Positions 36,571-45,561 of a DNA stretch of 64,000 bases are shown here, piece by piece (positions within the stretch are counted from its first letter, which is position 1; each line of letters opens with the position of its first letter). This DNA is from Bacteroidales bacterium (GTDB lineage Bacteria; Bacteroidota; Bacteroidia; Bacteroidales; ML635J-15): assembly GCA_017620015.1 (NCBI GenBank), contig JAFZRE010000025.1, forward strand, positions 78,950-142,949. The letters are read 5' to 3'. The notes under the pieces were generated by a model that saw nothing but the letters and a program-made list of their open reading frames with translations, was not told the origin of the DNA and ran no database searches. A program made the position numbers and the translations under genes.

Positions 36571-36969
36571 TAAAAAATTCCTCTGCAAAAAATCGGTTAA
36601 AAGTAATGATTTTTATTTGAACAGAAGAATATTTTTTGAAGAAAAGTTTATAAATGTACGTTTAGTTTTATTAATATCCGCTAAAAAACGATTTGTCATT
36701 TCGCAAAGCTGAGTGAACCGACTAAGGAACGTGTCGTGAGAACTCGCTTATGCGGAATCTCCTTAATTAGCAATATTGTAGGAGATTACGGATAGCAGTC
36801 TTCACAACGCTCCCCGTTTCGTATCGCGTGTTACGACTAGCTTCCGAAATGACAAGCCTCTTTATTAATGTTGTTATATAAATGCTTGATAATATTGCGA
36901 TTATGCGTCTTGCCTCATTTTTTAGCGGATGCCAATGGTTTAGTTTAGATTTCTGCTGTATGTATGTTT
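36571..36969. other. Intergenic region with a MITE-like inverted-repeat element
   Basis: No gene is seen in this 399-bp gap. The left part is AT-rich and should contain the promoter of the giant adhesin gene on the minus strand. The centre is the element at 36693-36855, described separately. The remainder is AT-rich and unremarkable. Confidence 0.6.
36693..36855. mobile_element. MITE-like element with 11-bp terminal inverted repeats
   Basis: TTGTCATTTCG (36693-36703) and CGAAATGACAA (36845-36855) are perfect inverted ends of a 163-bp segment. Inside, GGAATCTCCTT (about 36758-36768) and AGGAGATTACGG form a second, imperfect inverted pair. No reading frame is present. I recall GTCATTTCG...GAGAAATCT-type palindromes as dispersed elements in Bacteroidota genomes. 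No target duplication could be confirmed. Confidence 0.65.
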
Positions 36970-37830
36970 TTAGAACATTCCCGTGACCATATTTCCCAGA
37001 ATGTGCAGATAACGCTTGAACTGGGCAGATGTCATTTCGTTGCTCTGTCTGCTTATTTTTTCCGATGCCGTTGATGCCTTTTCGCTGAACTTCTCAAAGT
37101 CCTTCACTGCTGATTCGTCGCCCGAAATTACACGTCGTAGTGCATCAACCGAAAGTCCGACGTAGTTTTCGTAGTCGTCGAGCAGGGCATCTATTTCGGC
37201 TCTGCTGTTTGAACGTTTCTGTTGCATTTCACCGTCTGAACCATCGTCAAACCAATATTTGCCGAACGTATCGACAAACACATCGACAAATCCGCCGTCA
37301 CCTAACGTGTCGTGCCTTTCGTAGTGGTACGACGATGAATCTGCTGCACCCAAGTCGTTGAAAAACGATGCGAATGCGTCAATCATTTCATCGACAAAAG
37401 CTGAGTCGTCGTCGCTGCCAAAGTCGGTGCTTCCCTGTTCACCGTAGGGTTCTACATAGAAATCGTAGTAGCCGTCGTCCTGCACTGTCGATGACTTTGA
37501 CGAAAAGTATCTTAGGTTGTCGCGGTAAACGCGGTAGTCCTTCTTGGATATCATATCCTCAATCTTCGAGAAGCGCTTCTGCTGGGCTTCGTTCATATTC
37601 ATACCGTACAGCACATTGGCAATTTTTGCTGCCAGTTCCATGTCCTTGGCTTTCACTGCATTCTCGAAACAATCAAGATAAAGGTCGGTATCTCCGCCGT
37701 CGGTGGAAACTATAAGGTCTTCTGTTGCAGAAAACAAATGAGAATCAGCAATGCCTGCATTCAAATTGTTTGCCGATAACATAACAATAGCAACTGTCAC
37801 TATCGAAAGCATATAAACCAACTTTTTCAT
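36970..37830 (-). CDS. Secreted protein, DUF6591-like C-terminus
   Basis: The 286-residue product has a signal peptide (MKKLVYMLSIVTVAIVMLSA). The middle is acidic and rich in Asp, Ser, Tyr and Phe (residues about 95-205), and a helical C-terminus follows, with IDALLDDYENYVGLSVDAL, KDFEKFSEKASTASEKIS and MTSAQFKRYLHIL. The C-terminal pattern resembles the DUF6591 helical domain of exported Bacteroidales proteins (LLDSYEEYV ... QWARY), from memory. Function is unknown. The ATG at 37830 is chosen for the signal peptide; an upstream start adds nine residues without one. Confidence 0.75.
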   Translation of the reverse strand: MKKLVYMLSIVTVAIVMLSANNLNAGIADSHLFSATEDLIVSTDGGDTDLYLDCFENAVKAKDMELAAKIANVLYGMNMNEAQQKRFSKIEDMISKKDYRVYRDNLRYFSSKSSTVQDDGYYDFYVEPYGEQGSTDFGSDDDSAFVDEMIDAFASFFNDLGAADSSSYHYERHDTLGDGGFVDVFVDTFGKYWFDDGSDGEMQQKRSNSRAEIDALLDDYENYVGLSVDALRRVISGDESAVKDFEKFSEKASTASEKISRQSNEMTSAQFKRYLHILGNMVTGMF

Positions 37831-38002
37831 AGCCGTAAGTTTTAAAATCAAATTCAAAACAAATATATATAATGGTGTCGTACCTTATACATAATATTTA
37901 GTTAAAACTTTGCAAATGAAATTTTATAAAAATAAAACCCAAGATTGTCTGGATTTATAACCAAAGGACATGAATTTGACATAAATACGTTCTTTTAAAT
38001 TA

Positions 38003-38031
38003 ATAAAAAAGGACGGCAGAGAACCGTCCTT
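38003..38031 (-). terminator. Terminator, probably bidirectional
   Basis: AAGGACGG (38009-38016) and CCGTCCTT (38024-38031) form an 8-bp stem with a 7-base loop. On the minus strand a run of six T residues follows, fitting termination of the T9SS type A gene. Confidence 0.8.
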
Positions 38032-38041
38032 TATTGTTGTA

Positions 38042-38106
38042 TGTTTTTGTGGTGATACATCGTAGGGTATGGTTTGAAACCAAACCCTACGATAGACCAC
38101 AAAACA
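38042..38106. repeat. Long interrupted palindrome
   Basis: Three inverted pairs are nested: a TGTTTTTGTGGT / ACCACAAAACA outer pair (38042-38053, 38096-38106), ATCGTAGGGT / ACCCTACGAT (38059-38068, 38084-38093) and TGGTTT / AAACCA at the tip. It lies between the stop of the T9SS type A gene and its terminator, so it would form a 65-nt hairpin in the 3' UTR. The CGTAGG word also occurs in the hairpin cluster at 53826-53963. Confidence 0.75.
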
Positions 38107-38108
38107 TT

Positions 38109-40406
38109 CTATTCTTTAATCATTTTCAATTCCTCCGTCTCTCCGTTTATCCTCTCCACCTTTATCACATACTCGCCTGGGCGGAGACCGCTGATGTCGA
38201 GTTGCATTGCGGTGGTGCGGAGAAGGGTGCGACCTGCAAGGTCGATGACGGTGGCGCTGACAAAGCCGTCACCGAAGATGGTGACCATATCGCTTGCAGG
38301 GTTCGGGTAGAGCGACATTGCCGTGGTAACTGGTTCGGTTATGCCATCACAGACCTGTGCGGTAATGCTGATGGTCTTGCTGGCGGAACACTCGCCACGG
38401 GTGACGGTGAGTGAGACGCTCTGCGTACAGGCATTGTCGAACTGAAGCATTTCGGTGCAACCTGTACCGCCTGTGCTCCACTGGTAGGAATCGAACTCGC
38501 CACAGGCATCCAAGTAGAACTGCTGGGCAGTACATACGGTAGTATCGCTAAGCCCGATAGTGAGCGGTGGCAATACGGTGGCGTGGACAAGCACAATGCT
38601 ATCTATCTCCTGCCCACTTTCGGGATATACAAATGTATAGTCGCCCGAAGCGGTAAGGGTTACGCCCTGCACGACCTCGCCATAGCAATAGGTGGCGGTA
38701 TCGTATGTGTAGGTTGGGCAAGGCAGACCGAACTTGGCAATGAACATATCGGTATCCCATTGCTCTCTTATTGTATCCTCGCCAAATGCCATAACATTAT
38801 CAAACCTTCCTGCCGTATAGATTTCTCCCAAGGCGTTTATGCGCGTGTCGTATGGCTCTGTTTTATTTGGAGCAGTAGCGGTACAATATATTTGTTTTAC
38901 ATCTGTTAAATTGCCCTGCAAGTCCCATTCGTAGATAGAATATCCATTAACACCATGTGTACTTGGATAATATATGGAATCTCCGCAAGTAATTTGAGAA
39001 ATCCATCTTGTTGCTGCATATAGTTTTTCTTGATGAATAGCCATATCTCCAATAGTGCAATAATAAGTTAAAGGACAACTATACCATTTGTAATTTCCCT
39101 CCGTATCATAACATGCAATTATATATGTCAATTCTCTATAATTTGCATATTCACCAGTATAATTATTAATGATGGTGTCATTATCTCCGATAACAGTATA
39201 GTTCCCAGAATAAAGCGTTGATATTGGAAAAGCAAATCCAGAAATATATACATTGCCATAATTTTCATCAAGAATCATATTCTGAAAGTCGCTTTTCCCG
39301 TAAATTCCATAGTTTCTCGCCTGATTTGCCCACAAAATTTCACCATTGCTATTCATCTTCAAAACCAGTCCGTGTCTGCCATCATTGTGAATATATATAT
39401 GCTTGCCATCAGCAAGTTCCACATCGTAGGGATAAATAGGATTAGCAGCAGTATCGCTTATTTGTACATAGCCAGAAAAATATATGTTGTCCTCTGAATC
39501 ACATTCCATATCGTAGAAATCAACATTCAAGCCCCAGTATGGAGAGTGAACACATTCGGTAATAGGCTTTATGTACTGGAAATTGAAATCGGAATCAAAC
39601 TTTAATATGTAGTATCCTGCGTATGTATTTGAAACCATAGTGTCCGTAACGGGTATGTCATTGTGTTTAATTACAAAATTTTCAGGACGATAACTATATG
39701 TATGTCTAAAAAGCAAATAATAGTTGCCACTATTGTCAATGGCAAATGGCAATTGCTTGTTGCCGCCTGTCTCCCATAAAGGTTTTGAAATGCTAGGATT
39801 TATAGAATCCCTCTGTTCCGACTCGAATATATTGTAGTCAACAATATTTCCGTCAAGGTCAAGTTCCATTATGTATGTGTAGTTCTTGTATGGAATCCAC
39901 GGAAAGGCAAGGCTGTCGGGATGATACACATAATAGTATTCGAGTGTGCTGCCTTGAACCGTAGTGTCAAGGAAATATATGGGGTTGTCGTAGTCGATGG
40001 CTACTGTTCCCTGCAAGTATATACGGTTGTTCTTCAATATCATATATTGGGCCTCGTCATCCTTGTTTGCTGTGCGGGCTATGGCTTTGTGCCACACTAC
40101 ATTGCCGTTGCAGTCGAATTTTGCGAGAAAGGCACCGAAGTTATAGTCGCCCCAATCGTATAGTTGGAATGTTTCATCACTAGGATAGTTGCCAAATGTG
40201 GCAAGACTGCCGTATGTGCCAAATATATAAGCGTTGCCTTCATTGTCAATTTCAAGGTTGTGGGGATGGTTTAGAATTTTAAAGCCAGAAGGTGAATCGT
40301 AGTTGTGACCGCCGAAGCGTGTAGCATACTGCCAGTCCATGTTATTTTGTGCAAAGCCGAATGAAATCGCAAACAGCATGGTTACAATGAGAAAAGACTT
40401 TTTCAT
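38109..40406 (-). CDS. Secreted protein with T9SS type A sorting domain
   Basis: The 765-residue protein has a signal peptide (MKKSFLIVTMLFAISFGFAQ) and a long beta-propeller-like body with repeated NAYIFGT / NIYFSGY / NVYISGF patterns, each near 'gly-asn-uncharged' turns, resembling SBBP-type repeats. An Ig-like region follows (about 600-690). The last 70 residues are a type A T9SS sorting domain: SLYPNPASDMVTIFG, VIDLAGRTLL, ISGLRPGEYVIKV. Such proteins pass through the outer membrane and are usually anchored or released after removal of this tail. Substrate or ligand is unknown. The ATG at 40406 is chosen because it leads the signal peptide; a frame extending 42 residues upstream runs over a poly-T/poly-G tract. 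Confidence 0.88.
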   Translation of the reverse strand: MKKSFLIVTMLFAISFGFAQNNMDWQYATRFGGHNYDSPSGFKILNHPHNLEIDNEGNAYIFGTYGSLATFGNYPSDETFQLYDWGDYNFGAFLAKFDCNGNVVWHKAIARTANKDDEAQYMILKNNRIYLQGTVAIDYDNPIYFLDTTVQGSTLEYYYVYHPDSLAFPWIPYKNYTYIMELDLDGNIVDYNIFESEQRDSINPSISKPLWETGGNKQLPFAIDNSGNYYLLFRHTYSYRPENFVIKHNDIPVTDTMVSNTYAGYYILKFDSDFNFQYIKPITECVHSPYWGLNVDFYDMECDSEDNIYFSGYVQISDTAANPIYPYDVELADGKHIYIHNDGRHGLVLKMNSNGEILWANQARNYGIYGKSDFQNMILDENYGNVYISGFAFPISTLYSGNYTVIGDNDTIINNYTGEYANYRELTYIIACYDTEGNYKWYSCPLTYYCTIGDMAIHQEKLYAATRWISQITCGDSIYYPSTHGVNGYSIYEWDLQGNLTDVKQIYCTATAPNKTEPYDTRINALGEIYTAGRFDNVMAFGEDTIREQWDTDMFIAKFGLPCPTYTYDTATYCYGEVVQGVTLTASGDYTFVYPESGQEIDSIVLVHATVLPPLTIGLSDTTVCTAQQFYLDACGEFDSYQWSTGGTGCTEMLQFDNACTQSVSLTVTRGECSASKTISITAQVCDGITEPVTTAMSLYPNPASDMVTIFGDGFVSATVIDLAGRTLLRTTAMQLDISGLRPGEYVIKVERINGETEELKMIKE

Positions 40407-40685
40407 GTCTATAAAAATATAATTGTTCACAAAGTAAACGAAAGATTTTGTAAATGGTTGCCTAGGGAGAAAAATTTTTTTTGATTTTTTTTGGGGGGGG
40501 CTGGGGTTAAAGCCAGTTTTCATCAACACCACAACTGAATGTATGGTCGCGGCGCGCTATGATTCAACACGGGAATTTTCAAATCTCTCGAATCCTCAAA
40601 TTTTCAAATCTTTCAAATCCTCAAATTATTTTCTTTTGGTATTGGAATAAATATTAAATTTGCAGTCAAACTAAAAAACATAGAG
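40407..40685. other. Divergent intergenic region with homopolymer tract and short repeats
   Basis: This gap has T8, T8 and G8 runs at about 40475-40500 and a cluster of TCAAATC/TCGAATC/TCAAATT words (about 40573-40627) like those near 29530. TAAATTTG at 40655-40662 is a plausible -7 box for the C69 peptidase gene, 23 bp from its ATG. The two genes are divergent. Confidence 0.55.
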
Positions 40686-42401
40686 ATGAGAAAATTATTC
40701 GCACTATTGACTATCGCGCTTATGTTCAGCGCAAGTGCAAGTTTCGCTTGCACAAACTTCATTGTTACCAAGGGCGCATCAAACGACGGTTCCGCATTCC
40801 TCAGCTACGCCGCCGACAGCCACGTACTCTACGGTGAACTCTACTACCGTCCTGCTGCCGACTATCAGCCAGGCACAATGATGAAAATATACAACTGGGA
40901 TTCGGGACAATACCTCGGCGACATCCCGCAGGTACTCCATACCTATAATGTTGTTGGAAACGTTAACGAACACCAGCTTGCAATCGGCGAAACCACTTAC
41001 GGCGGTCGCGAGGAACTCTGGGAAGGCGACGGTATCATCGACTACGGAAGCCTTATTTACCTTGCTTTGCAGCGCGCAAAGAACGCCCGCGAAGCCATAA
41101 AGGTCATGACCGAACTTATGAGCAAGTACGGATATGTCAGCGAAGGCGAATCGTTCTCAATCGTTGACAAGGACGAGGCTTGGATTCTCGAAGTTATCGG
41201 CAAGGGCAAAGGTCAGAAAGGTGCAGTTTGGGTTGCAAGAATGATTCCCGACGGATATGTTTCGGCTCACGCTAACCAGGCAAGAATCACCACTTTCCCG
41301 CAGGCAACAAAGAAGAGCAAGGATGTCGTTACTTTCAAGAACATCGACAAGCTCCTAACCGACAAGAACATCACCTGCGTTTACTCCGACGATGTTATCA
41401 CTTTTGCTCGCGAAAAGGGTTACTTCAAGGGCAACGATGCCGATTTCAGTTTCTCCGACACCTACGCACCAGTTGATTTCAGTGGCGCTCGCTTCTGCGA
41501 AATCCGCGTATGGGCTTTCTTCAACGATGTTGCCGAAGGTATGGACCAGTACTGGGAATACGCAAAGGGCACCAAGATTGAATACGATGCCAACGGCTAC
41601 GCAACCAACAGAATGCCTCTGTGGGTAAAACCTGCTAAGCCAGTAACTCTCGAAACTGTAATGCACAATATGGGCAACCACCTCGAAGGTACCGAACTCG
41701 ATATGAGCAAGGGAATGGGCGCAGGTCCTTTCAACTGCCCTTATCGCTGGAGACCAATGACTTGGGAATACAACGGAAAGAACTACATCCACGAAAGAGC
41801 AACTGGAACACAGCAGACCGGTTTCTCGTTTGTAGCACAGTTGCGTGGCAATTTGCCCGATGTACTCGGTGCAATCAACTGGTTTGGCGTTGACGACTGC
41901 GCAACAACAGTTTATGTTCCTATGTACGCATCAATCACCGAAATTCCTTACGCTTACCGCGAAGGCAACGGCTCGATGATGAAATTCAAACCGGATGCAG
42001 CTTTCTGGATTTTCAACCTCGTATCAAACTTCGCTTACACACGCTACTGCGACATCTACCCTGAAATTGAAACCGTCAGAAGAGATTTGCACAGAAGCTT
42101 CAAGGACGAGACCGCAAAGATTGAAGGCGACCTTCGCGAAGAAGCAGCCAACAATCCGCAGAACGTAGCAAAGAAACTTACCGAATATTCGGCTAAGGCT
42201 TCGGAAAACACAATGCAAACATGGCAGAACCTCTTTGCTAGCCTGTTCGTAAAGTATGTTGACGGCAACATCAAGACCGAACGCGAAGTTCCCGAAGGCT
42301 ACAAGTACTACTCACCGGAAGTTAAGCAGCCAAAATATGGCAACGACTGGTACAAGCACATTGTCGAGGACGACACAAAACACCTATTGGAAGCAAAATA
42401 A
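40686..42401 (+). CDS. C69-family dipeptidase, secreted
   Basis: The 571-residue protein is a peptidase U34/C69 (dipeptidase A, PepD-like) Ntn hydrolase. Its signal peptide MRKLFALLTIALMFSASASFA ends directly before Cys22-TNFIVTKGAS. Signal-peptidase cleavage would thus expose the catalytic N-terminal Cys, with no need for autoprocessing. Further family motifs are VNEHQLAIGETTYGGRE, SEGESFSIVDKDEAWILEVIG and VSAHANQARI. It probably hydrolyses dipeptides in the periplasm or outside the cell. It precedes rocD by 39 bp in the same direction, which suggests linked amino-acid catabolism. Confidence 0.93.
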   Translation: MRKLFALLTIALMFSASASFACTNFIVTKGASNDGSAFLSYAADSHVLYGELYYRPAADYQPGTMMKIYNWDSGQYLGDIPQVLHTYNVVGNVNEHQLAIGETTYGGREELWEGDGIIDYGSLIYLALQRAKNAREAIKVMTELMSKYGYVSEGESFSIVDKDEAWILEVIGKGKGQKGAVWVARMIPDGYVSAHANQARITTFPQATKKSKDVVTFKNIDKLLTDKNITCVYSDDVITFAREKGYFKGNDADFSFSDTYAPVDFSGARFCEIRVWAFFNDVAEGMDQYWEYAKGTKIEYDANGYATNRMPLWVKPAKPVTLETVMHNMGNHLEGTELDMSKGMGAGPFNCPYRWRPMTWEYNGKNYIHERATGTQQTGFSFVAQLRGNLPDVLGAINWFGVDDCATTVYVPMYASITEIPYAYREGNGSMMKFKPDAAFWIFNLVSNFAYTRYCDIYPEIETVRRDLHRSFKDETAKIEGDLREEAANNPQNVAKKLTEYSAKASENTMQTWQNLFASLFVKYVDGNIKTEREVPEGYKYYSPEVKQPKYGNDWYKHIVEDDTKHLLEAK

Positions 42402-42440
42402 ACTTATTAACATAACCAAAATTAAAAACAAATTAGTAAA

Positions 42441-43661
42441 ATGAAGACTTCAAAAGATTACATCGAACTGGAAGCAAAGTACGGAGCACACAACTATCAT
42501 CCGCTACCAGTAGTTTTTGCAAAGGCTAAAGGCGCAAAGGTTTGGGACGTTGAAGGAAAGGAATATTATGATTTTCTTTCTGCATATTCAGCAGTTAACC
42601 AGGGTCACTGCCACCCGAAAATCGTTAAGGCTCTCACCGATCAGGCACAGAAGCTCACATTGAGTTCAAGAGCATTCTACAACGACTGCCTTGGCGAATG
42701 GGAAGAATATGTAACTAAGTATTTCGGATACGACAAGGTTCTCCCGATGAACTCGGGTGCAGAAGCCGACGAAACAGCTCTTAAGCTCGCTCGCCGCTGG
42801 GGTACTGTTGTTAAGGGTATTCCAAACGATGAAACTTTGATCGTATGCTGCGAAGGCAACTTCCACGGACGTACAATCACTATCATCACCATGTCGAACG
42901 ACCCAGATTCATACGCAAACTACGGTCCTTTGACTCCTGGTTTCATCCGCATACCTTATAACGATCCTGCTGCTTTGGAAAAGGTACTCGCAGAAAAGGG
43001 TGACAAGGTTGCTGGTTTCCTTCTTGAACCAATTCAGGGCGAAGCTGGTGTTTATGTACCAGACGAAGGTTACCTGAAGAAATGCTACGACATCTGCAAG
43101 AAGTACAACGTATTGTTCATGGCAGACGAAGTACAGTGCGGTATTGCTCGTACAGGTAAGATGCTTGCTTGCGACCACGAAGGCGTTCGTCCCGACATTC
43201 TTATCCTCGGTAAGGCTCTCGGCGGTGGCGTATTCCCGATTTCGGCAGCATTGGCAGACGATGAAATCATGTTGACAATAAAGCCAGGTGAACACGGTTC
43301 AACATTCGGTGGCAACCCATTGGCAACCCGCGTAAGTATCGCAGCTTTGGAAGTTATCAAGGAAGAAAAGCTCACCGAAAGGGCAGAATACCTTGGTAAG
43401 ATTTTCCGCGAAGAAATCATGAAGATTAATTCGCCGATGATTGAAAAGGTTCGTGGTAAAGGTTTGTTGAACGCAGTTATCATAAAGCCTATGAACGGCA
43501 AGGAAGCATGGGATGTTTGCTTGAAGATGGCCGAAAACGGTGTTCTTGCAAAGCCTACACACCAGCACATCATCCGCTTCGCTCCTCCTCTGGTTATCAG
43601 CGAAGAAGAATTGCGTGATGCTATCGAAAAGATTAAGAAGTCGATACTTTCGTTCTGCTAA
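42441..43661 (+). CDS. rocD: Ornithine aminotransferase
   Basis: RocD is a PLP enzyme that converts ornithine and 2-oxoglutarate to glutamate-5-semialdehyde and glutamate. The 406-residue class III aminotransferase shows [18 protein letters not shown] at the start, [12 protein letters not shown], the [18 protein letters not shown] motif, [15 protein letters not shown] and the PLP lysine Lys258 in [10 protein letters not shown]. These are the features of ornithine rather than acetylornithine aminotransferases. It follows a secreted dipeptidase and is closed by a strong terminator. Confidence 0.93.
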   Translation: MKTSKDYIELEAKYGAHNYHPLPVVFAKAKGAKVWDVEGKEYYDFLSAYSAVNQGHCHPKIVKALTDQAQKLTLSSRAFYNDCLGEWEEYVTKYFGYDKVLPMNSGAEADETALKLARRWGTVVKGIPNDETLIVCCEGNFHGRTITIITMSNDPDSYANYGPLTPGFIRIPYNDPAALEKVLAEKGDKVAGFLLEPIQGEAGVYVPDEGYLKKCYDICKKYNVLFMADEVQCGIARTGKMLACDHEGVRPDILILGKALGGGVFPISAALADDEIMLTIKPGEHGSTFGGNPLATRVSIAALEVIKEEKLTERAEYLGKIFREEIMKINSPMIEKVRGKGLLNAVIIKPMNGKEAWDVCLKMAENGVLAKPTHQHIIRFAPPLVISEEELRDAIEKIKKSILSFC

Positions 43662-43685
43662 AATTTTTTCATTGGTATATTAATT

Positions 43686-43717
43686 AAAGGTCGTTTCTTC
43701 GGGAACGGCCTTTTTTT
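43686..43717 (+). terminator. Rho-independent terminator after rocD
   Basis: AAAGGTCGTTTC (43686-43697) pairs with GGAACGGCCTTT across a TTCG loop and is followed by seven T residues. Confidence 0.85.
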
Positions 43718-43773
43718 GCTACAAAAAATACCTATAAATCGTAAATCGTAATTCTAAAATCGTAAATAATCCT

Positions 43774-43781
43774 TACCTTTG
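43774..43781 (+). promoter_or_regulatory. -7 box of dnaX
   Basis: TACCTTTG matches the Bacteroidota -7 consensus and lies 18 bp upstream of the dnaX ATG. The region upstream (43735-43770) is built of TAAATCGTAA / TCTAAAATC words. Confidence 0.6.
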
Positions 43782-43799
43782 TAGCCTAAAAATTTTAAG

Positions 43800-45554
43800 A
43801 TGGACGAATACATTGTTTCTGCCAGAAAATACCGTCCCGATACCTTTGAAATGGTTGTGGGACAGGATGCTATTACGCAAACTCTAAAAAATTCCATAAA
43901 GAACAACCAGCTCGGTCAGGCTTACCTTTTTTGCGGTCCGCGTGGCGTTGGTAAGACTACTTGTGCGCGAATTTTCGCAAAGACCATAAACTGCAGCAAT
44001 CCTACGCCCGACCACGAGCCATGCAACGAGTGCGAGTCGTGCCGTGCTTTTATCGAGTCGCGGTCGTTCAATATCCACGAACTTGATGCTGCTTCAAACA
44101 ACTCGGTAGAAGACATCCGCGCTTTGATTGACCAGGTGCGCATACCGCCTCAGCTCGGTTCGTACAGCGTCTATATAATCGACGAAGTTCACATGTTGTC
44201 ACAGGCTGCTTTCAACGCATTCCTGAAAACTCTCGAGGAACCGCCAAAGCACGCCATTTTCATTCTTGCAACAACAGAAAAACACAAGATTTTGCCGACT
44301 ATTCTTTCTCGTTGCCAGATTTTCGACTTCAATCGGATTAGCGTCGAGGACATCCGCAAGCAACTGGAGTATGTAGCGAAGCAGGAAGGTATTGAGGCGG
44401 AACAGGATGCACTTCACGTTATCGCGCAGAAAGCCGATGGTGCTATGCGTGATGCACTTTCAATATTCGACCAGATTGTAAGTTTCTGCGGACGAAATAT
44501 AACTTATCAGGATACAATCAAGAACTTGAATGTGCTTGATTATGAAGTGTATTTCAAGATTACAGATGCATTGTTGGCTAGTAATTACGCCGAGGCTCTT
44601 AACATCTTCGATGATGTGCTGAAGAAAGGTTTTGAAGGTGGATATTTCATAAACGGTCTTGCTTCGCATTACCGCGATTTGCTAGTTTGCAAGGACCCCA
44701 ATACGATAAATTTGATTGAGGTTGGCGACAAGACCAAGGAAAAATACCTTCAGTTTGCGCAGAAATGTTCTGTCCCGTTCCTTTTCAACGCAATACAGAT
44801 TGCAAACTCCTGCGATATGAGCTACAGGACTTCGCAGAACAAGAGGCTTCTGGTGGAGTTGTCCTTGCTTAAGATTTGCAATATATCGTCGTCGGTATTT
44901 GCACTTCCGCAGCAGCAGGCACCGAAAACTCCGGTTGCACAGCCACAGCCACAACCAGTTGTGTCAAAGCCTGTTGTTACAGAACAAAAGCCTGCTTCTG
45001 CACCGGTTTCTCCAAAACCAGTACAGCCAGAGCAACCCAAACCGCAACCAACTAATGAACCGCAAAATGATGGCACAAAGGCTGGTTTGCTCAACAAGAT
45101 TGTAGGTCTTGGCGGAACGCCTACTGCTTCCAATGTGGAAAAAAACACTCAAGTCGCAACTTCTGCGGCAAAATGGGGCAATAAGGAATTTACAAGTTCC
45201 GATGTGACGGAGGCTTGGTTGGCTTTCGTGGCGGAAAAATGTCCAGCAGGAACGCGTTGGAATAGTTATTTTAGAAACCATATTCCCGAAGTTGATGAAT
45301 CTGGAGCTTACGTCCTTAAAGTTGAGGATTCTGCCATGCAGATACGTTTGGTTGAACGCAAGGAAGTGATTCTGAACTTTGTACGCACAAAACTCGACAA
45401 TGGCAGTTTCAATTTCAATTTTGTAGTTGACGAAAACCTTGTAGAGAAAAACACAGAGGTGGCAAAGACAACTTCGGAGCGTCTCGACGAACTCAAGAAA
45501 AACAATCCTGAGGTTGCCGGAATGTTAAGCGACGGCGATTTTACACAGGTGTAA
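43800..45554 (+). CDS. dnaX: DNA polymerase III subunit gamma/tau
   Basis: DnaX is the clamp-loader ATPase of the replicative polymerase. The 584-residue product has Walker A GPRGVGKT at 46-53, the zinc-binding cysteines C65, C75, C78 and C81, IIDEVHMLS (Walker B), the sensor region ILATTEKHKILPTILSRC and an AAA lid. A Pro/Gln-rich linker (about 373-425) joins a small C-terminal domain. A possible programmed -1 frameshift site lies just after the linker: A AAA AAC at 45140-45146 in frame, a 6-nt spacer, a stem-loop at 45153-45169 and a -1 stop at 45182-45184. This would yield a product of about 461 residues similar to gamma. The stem is short, so this is a prediction. Confidence 0.95.
   Translation: MDEYIVSARKYRPDTFEMVVGQDAITQTLKNSIKNNQLGQAYLFCGPRGVGKTTCARIFAKTINCSNPTPDHEPCNECESCRAFIESRSFNIHELDAASNNSVEDIRALIDQVRIPPQLGSYSVYIIDEVHMLSQAAFNAFLKTLEEPPKHAIFILATTEKHKILPTILSRCQIFDFNRISVEDIRKQLEYVAKQEGIEAEQDALHVIAQKADGAMRDALSIFDQIVSFCGRNITYQDTIKNLNVLDYEVYFKITDALLASNYAEALNIFDDVLKKGFEGGYFINGLASHYRDLLVCKDPNTINLIEVGDKTKEKYLQFAQKCSVPFLFNAIQIANSCDMSYRTSQNKRLLVELSLLKICNISSSVFALPQQQAPKTPVAQPQPQPVVSKPVVTEQKPASAPVSPKPVQPEQPKPQPTNEPQNDGTKAGLLNKIVGLGGTPTASNVEKNTQVATSAAKWGNKEFTSSDVTEAWLAFVAEKCPAGTRWNSYFRNHIPEVDESGAYVLKVEDSAMQIRLVERKEVILNFVRTKLDNGSFNFNFVVDENLVEKNTEVAKTTSERLDELKKNNPEVAGMLSDGDFTQV
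45140..45184 (+). promoter_or_regulatory. Candidate -1 ribosomal frameshift signal in dnaX
   Basis: The codons GAA AAA AAC place the heptamer A AAA AAC (45140-45146) in the correct register for a -1 slip. GTCGCA (45153-45158) and TGCGGC (45164-45169) form a 6-bp stem with a 5-base loop, six bases downstream. In the -1 frame the next stop is TAA at 45182-45184. This imitates the layout of the E. coli dnaX signal, though with AAC in place of AAG and a weaker stem. Confidence 0.5.
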
Positions 45555-45561
45555 GTCATTG

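Noticed and set aside
36695..36853. tRNA or small RNA gene in the gap after the giant adhesin
   Set aside because: The structure is explained by perfect terminal inverted repeats; no tRNA features were found.
40475..40500. Phase-variable homopolymer controlling the T9SS type A gene
   Set aside because: The T8 and G8 runs lie upstream of the chosen ATG and outside the coding sequence. An effect on transcription is possible, but nothing in the sequence shows it.
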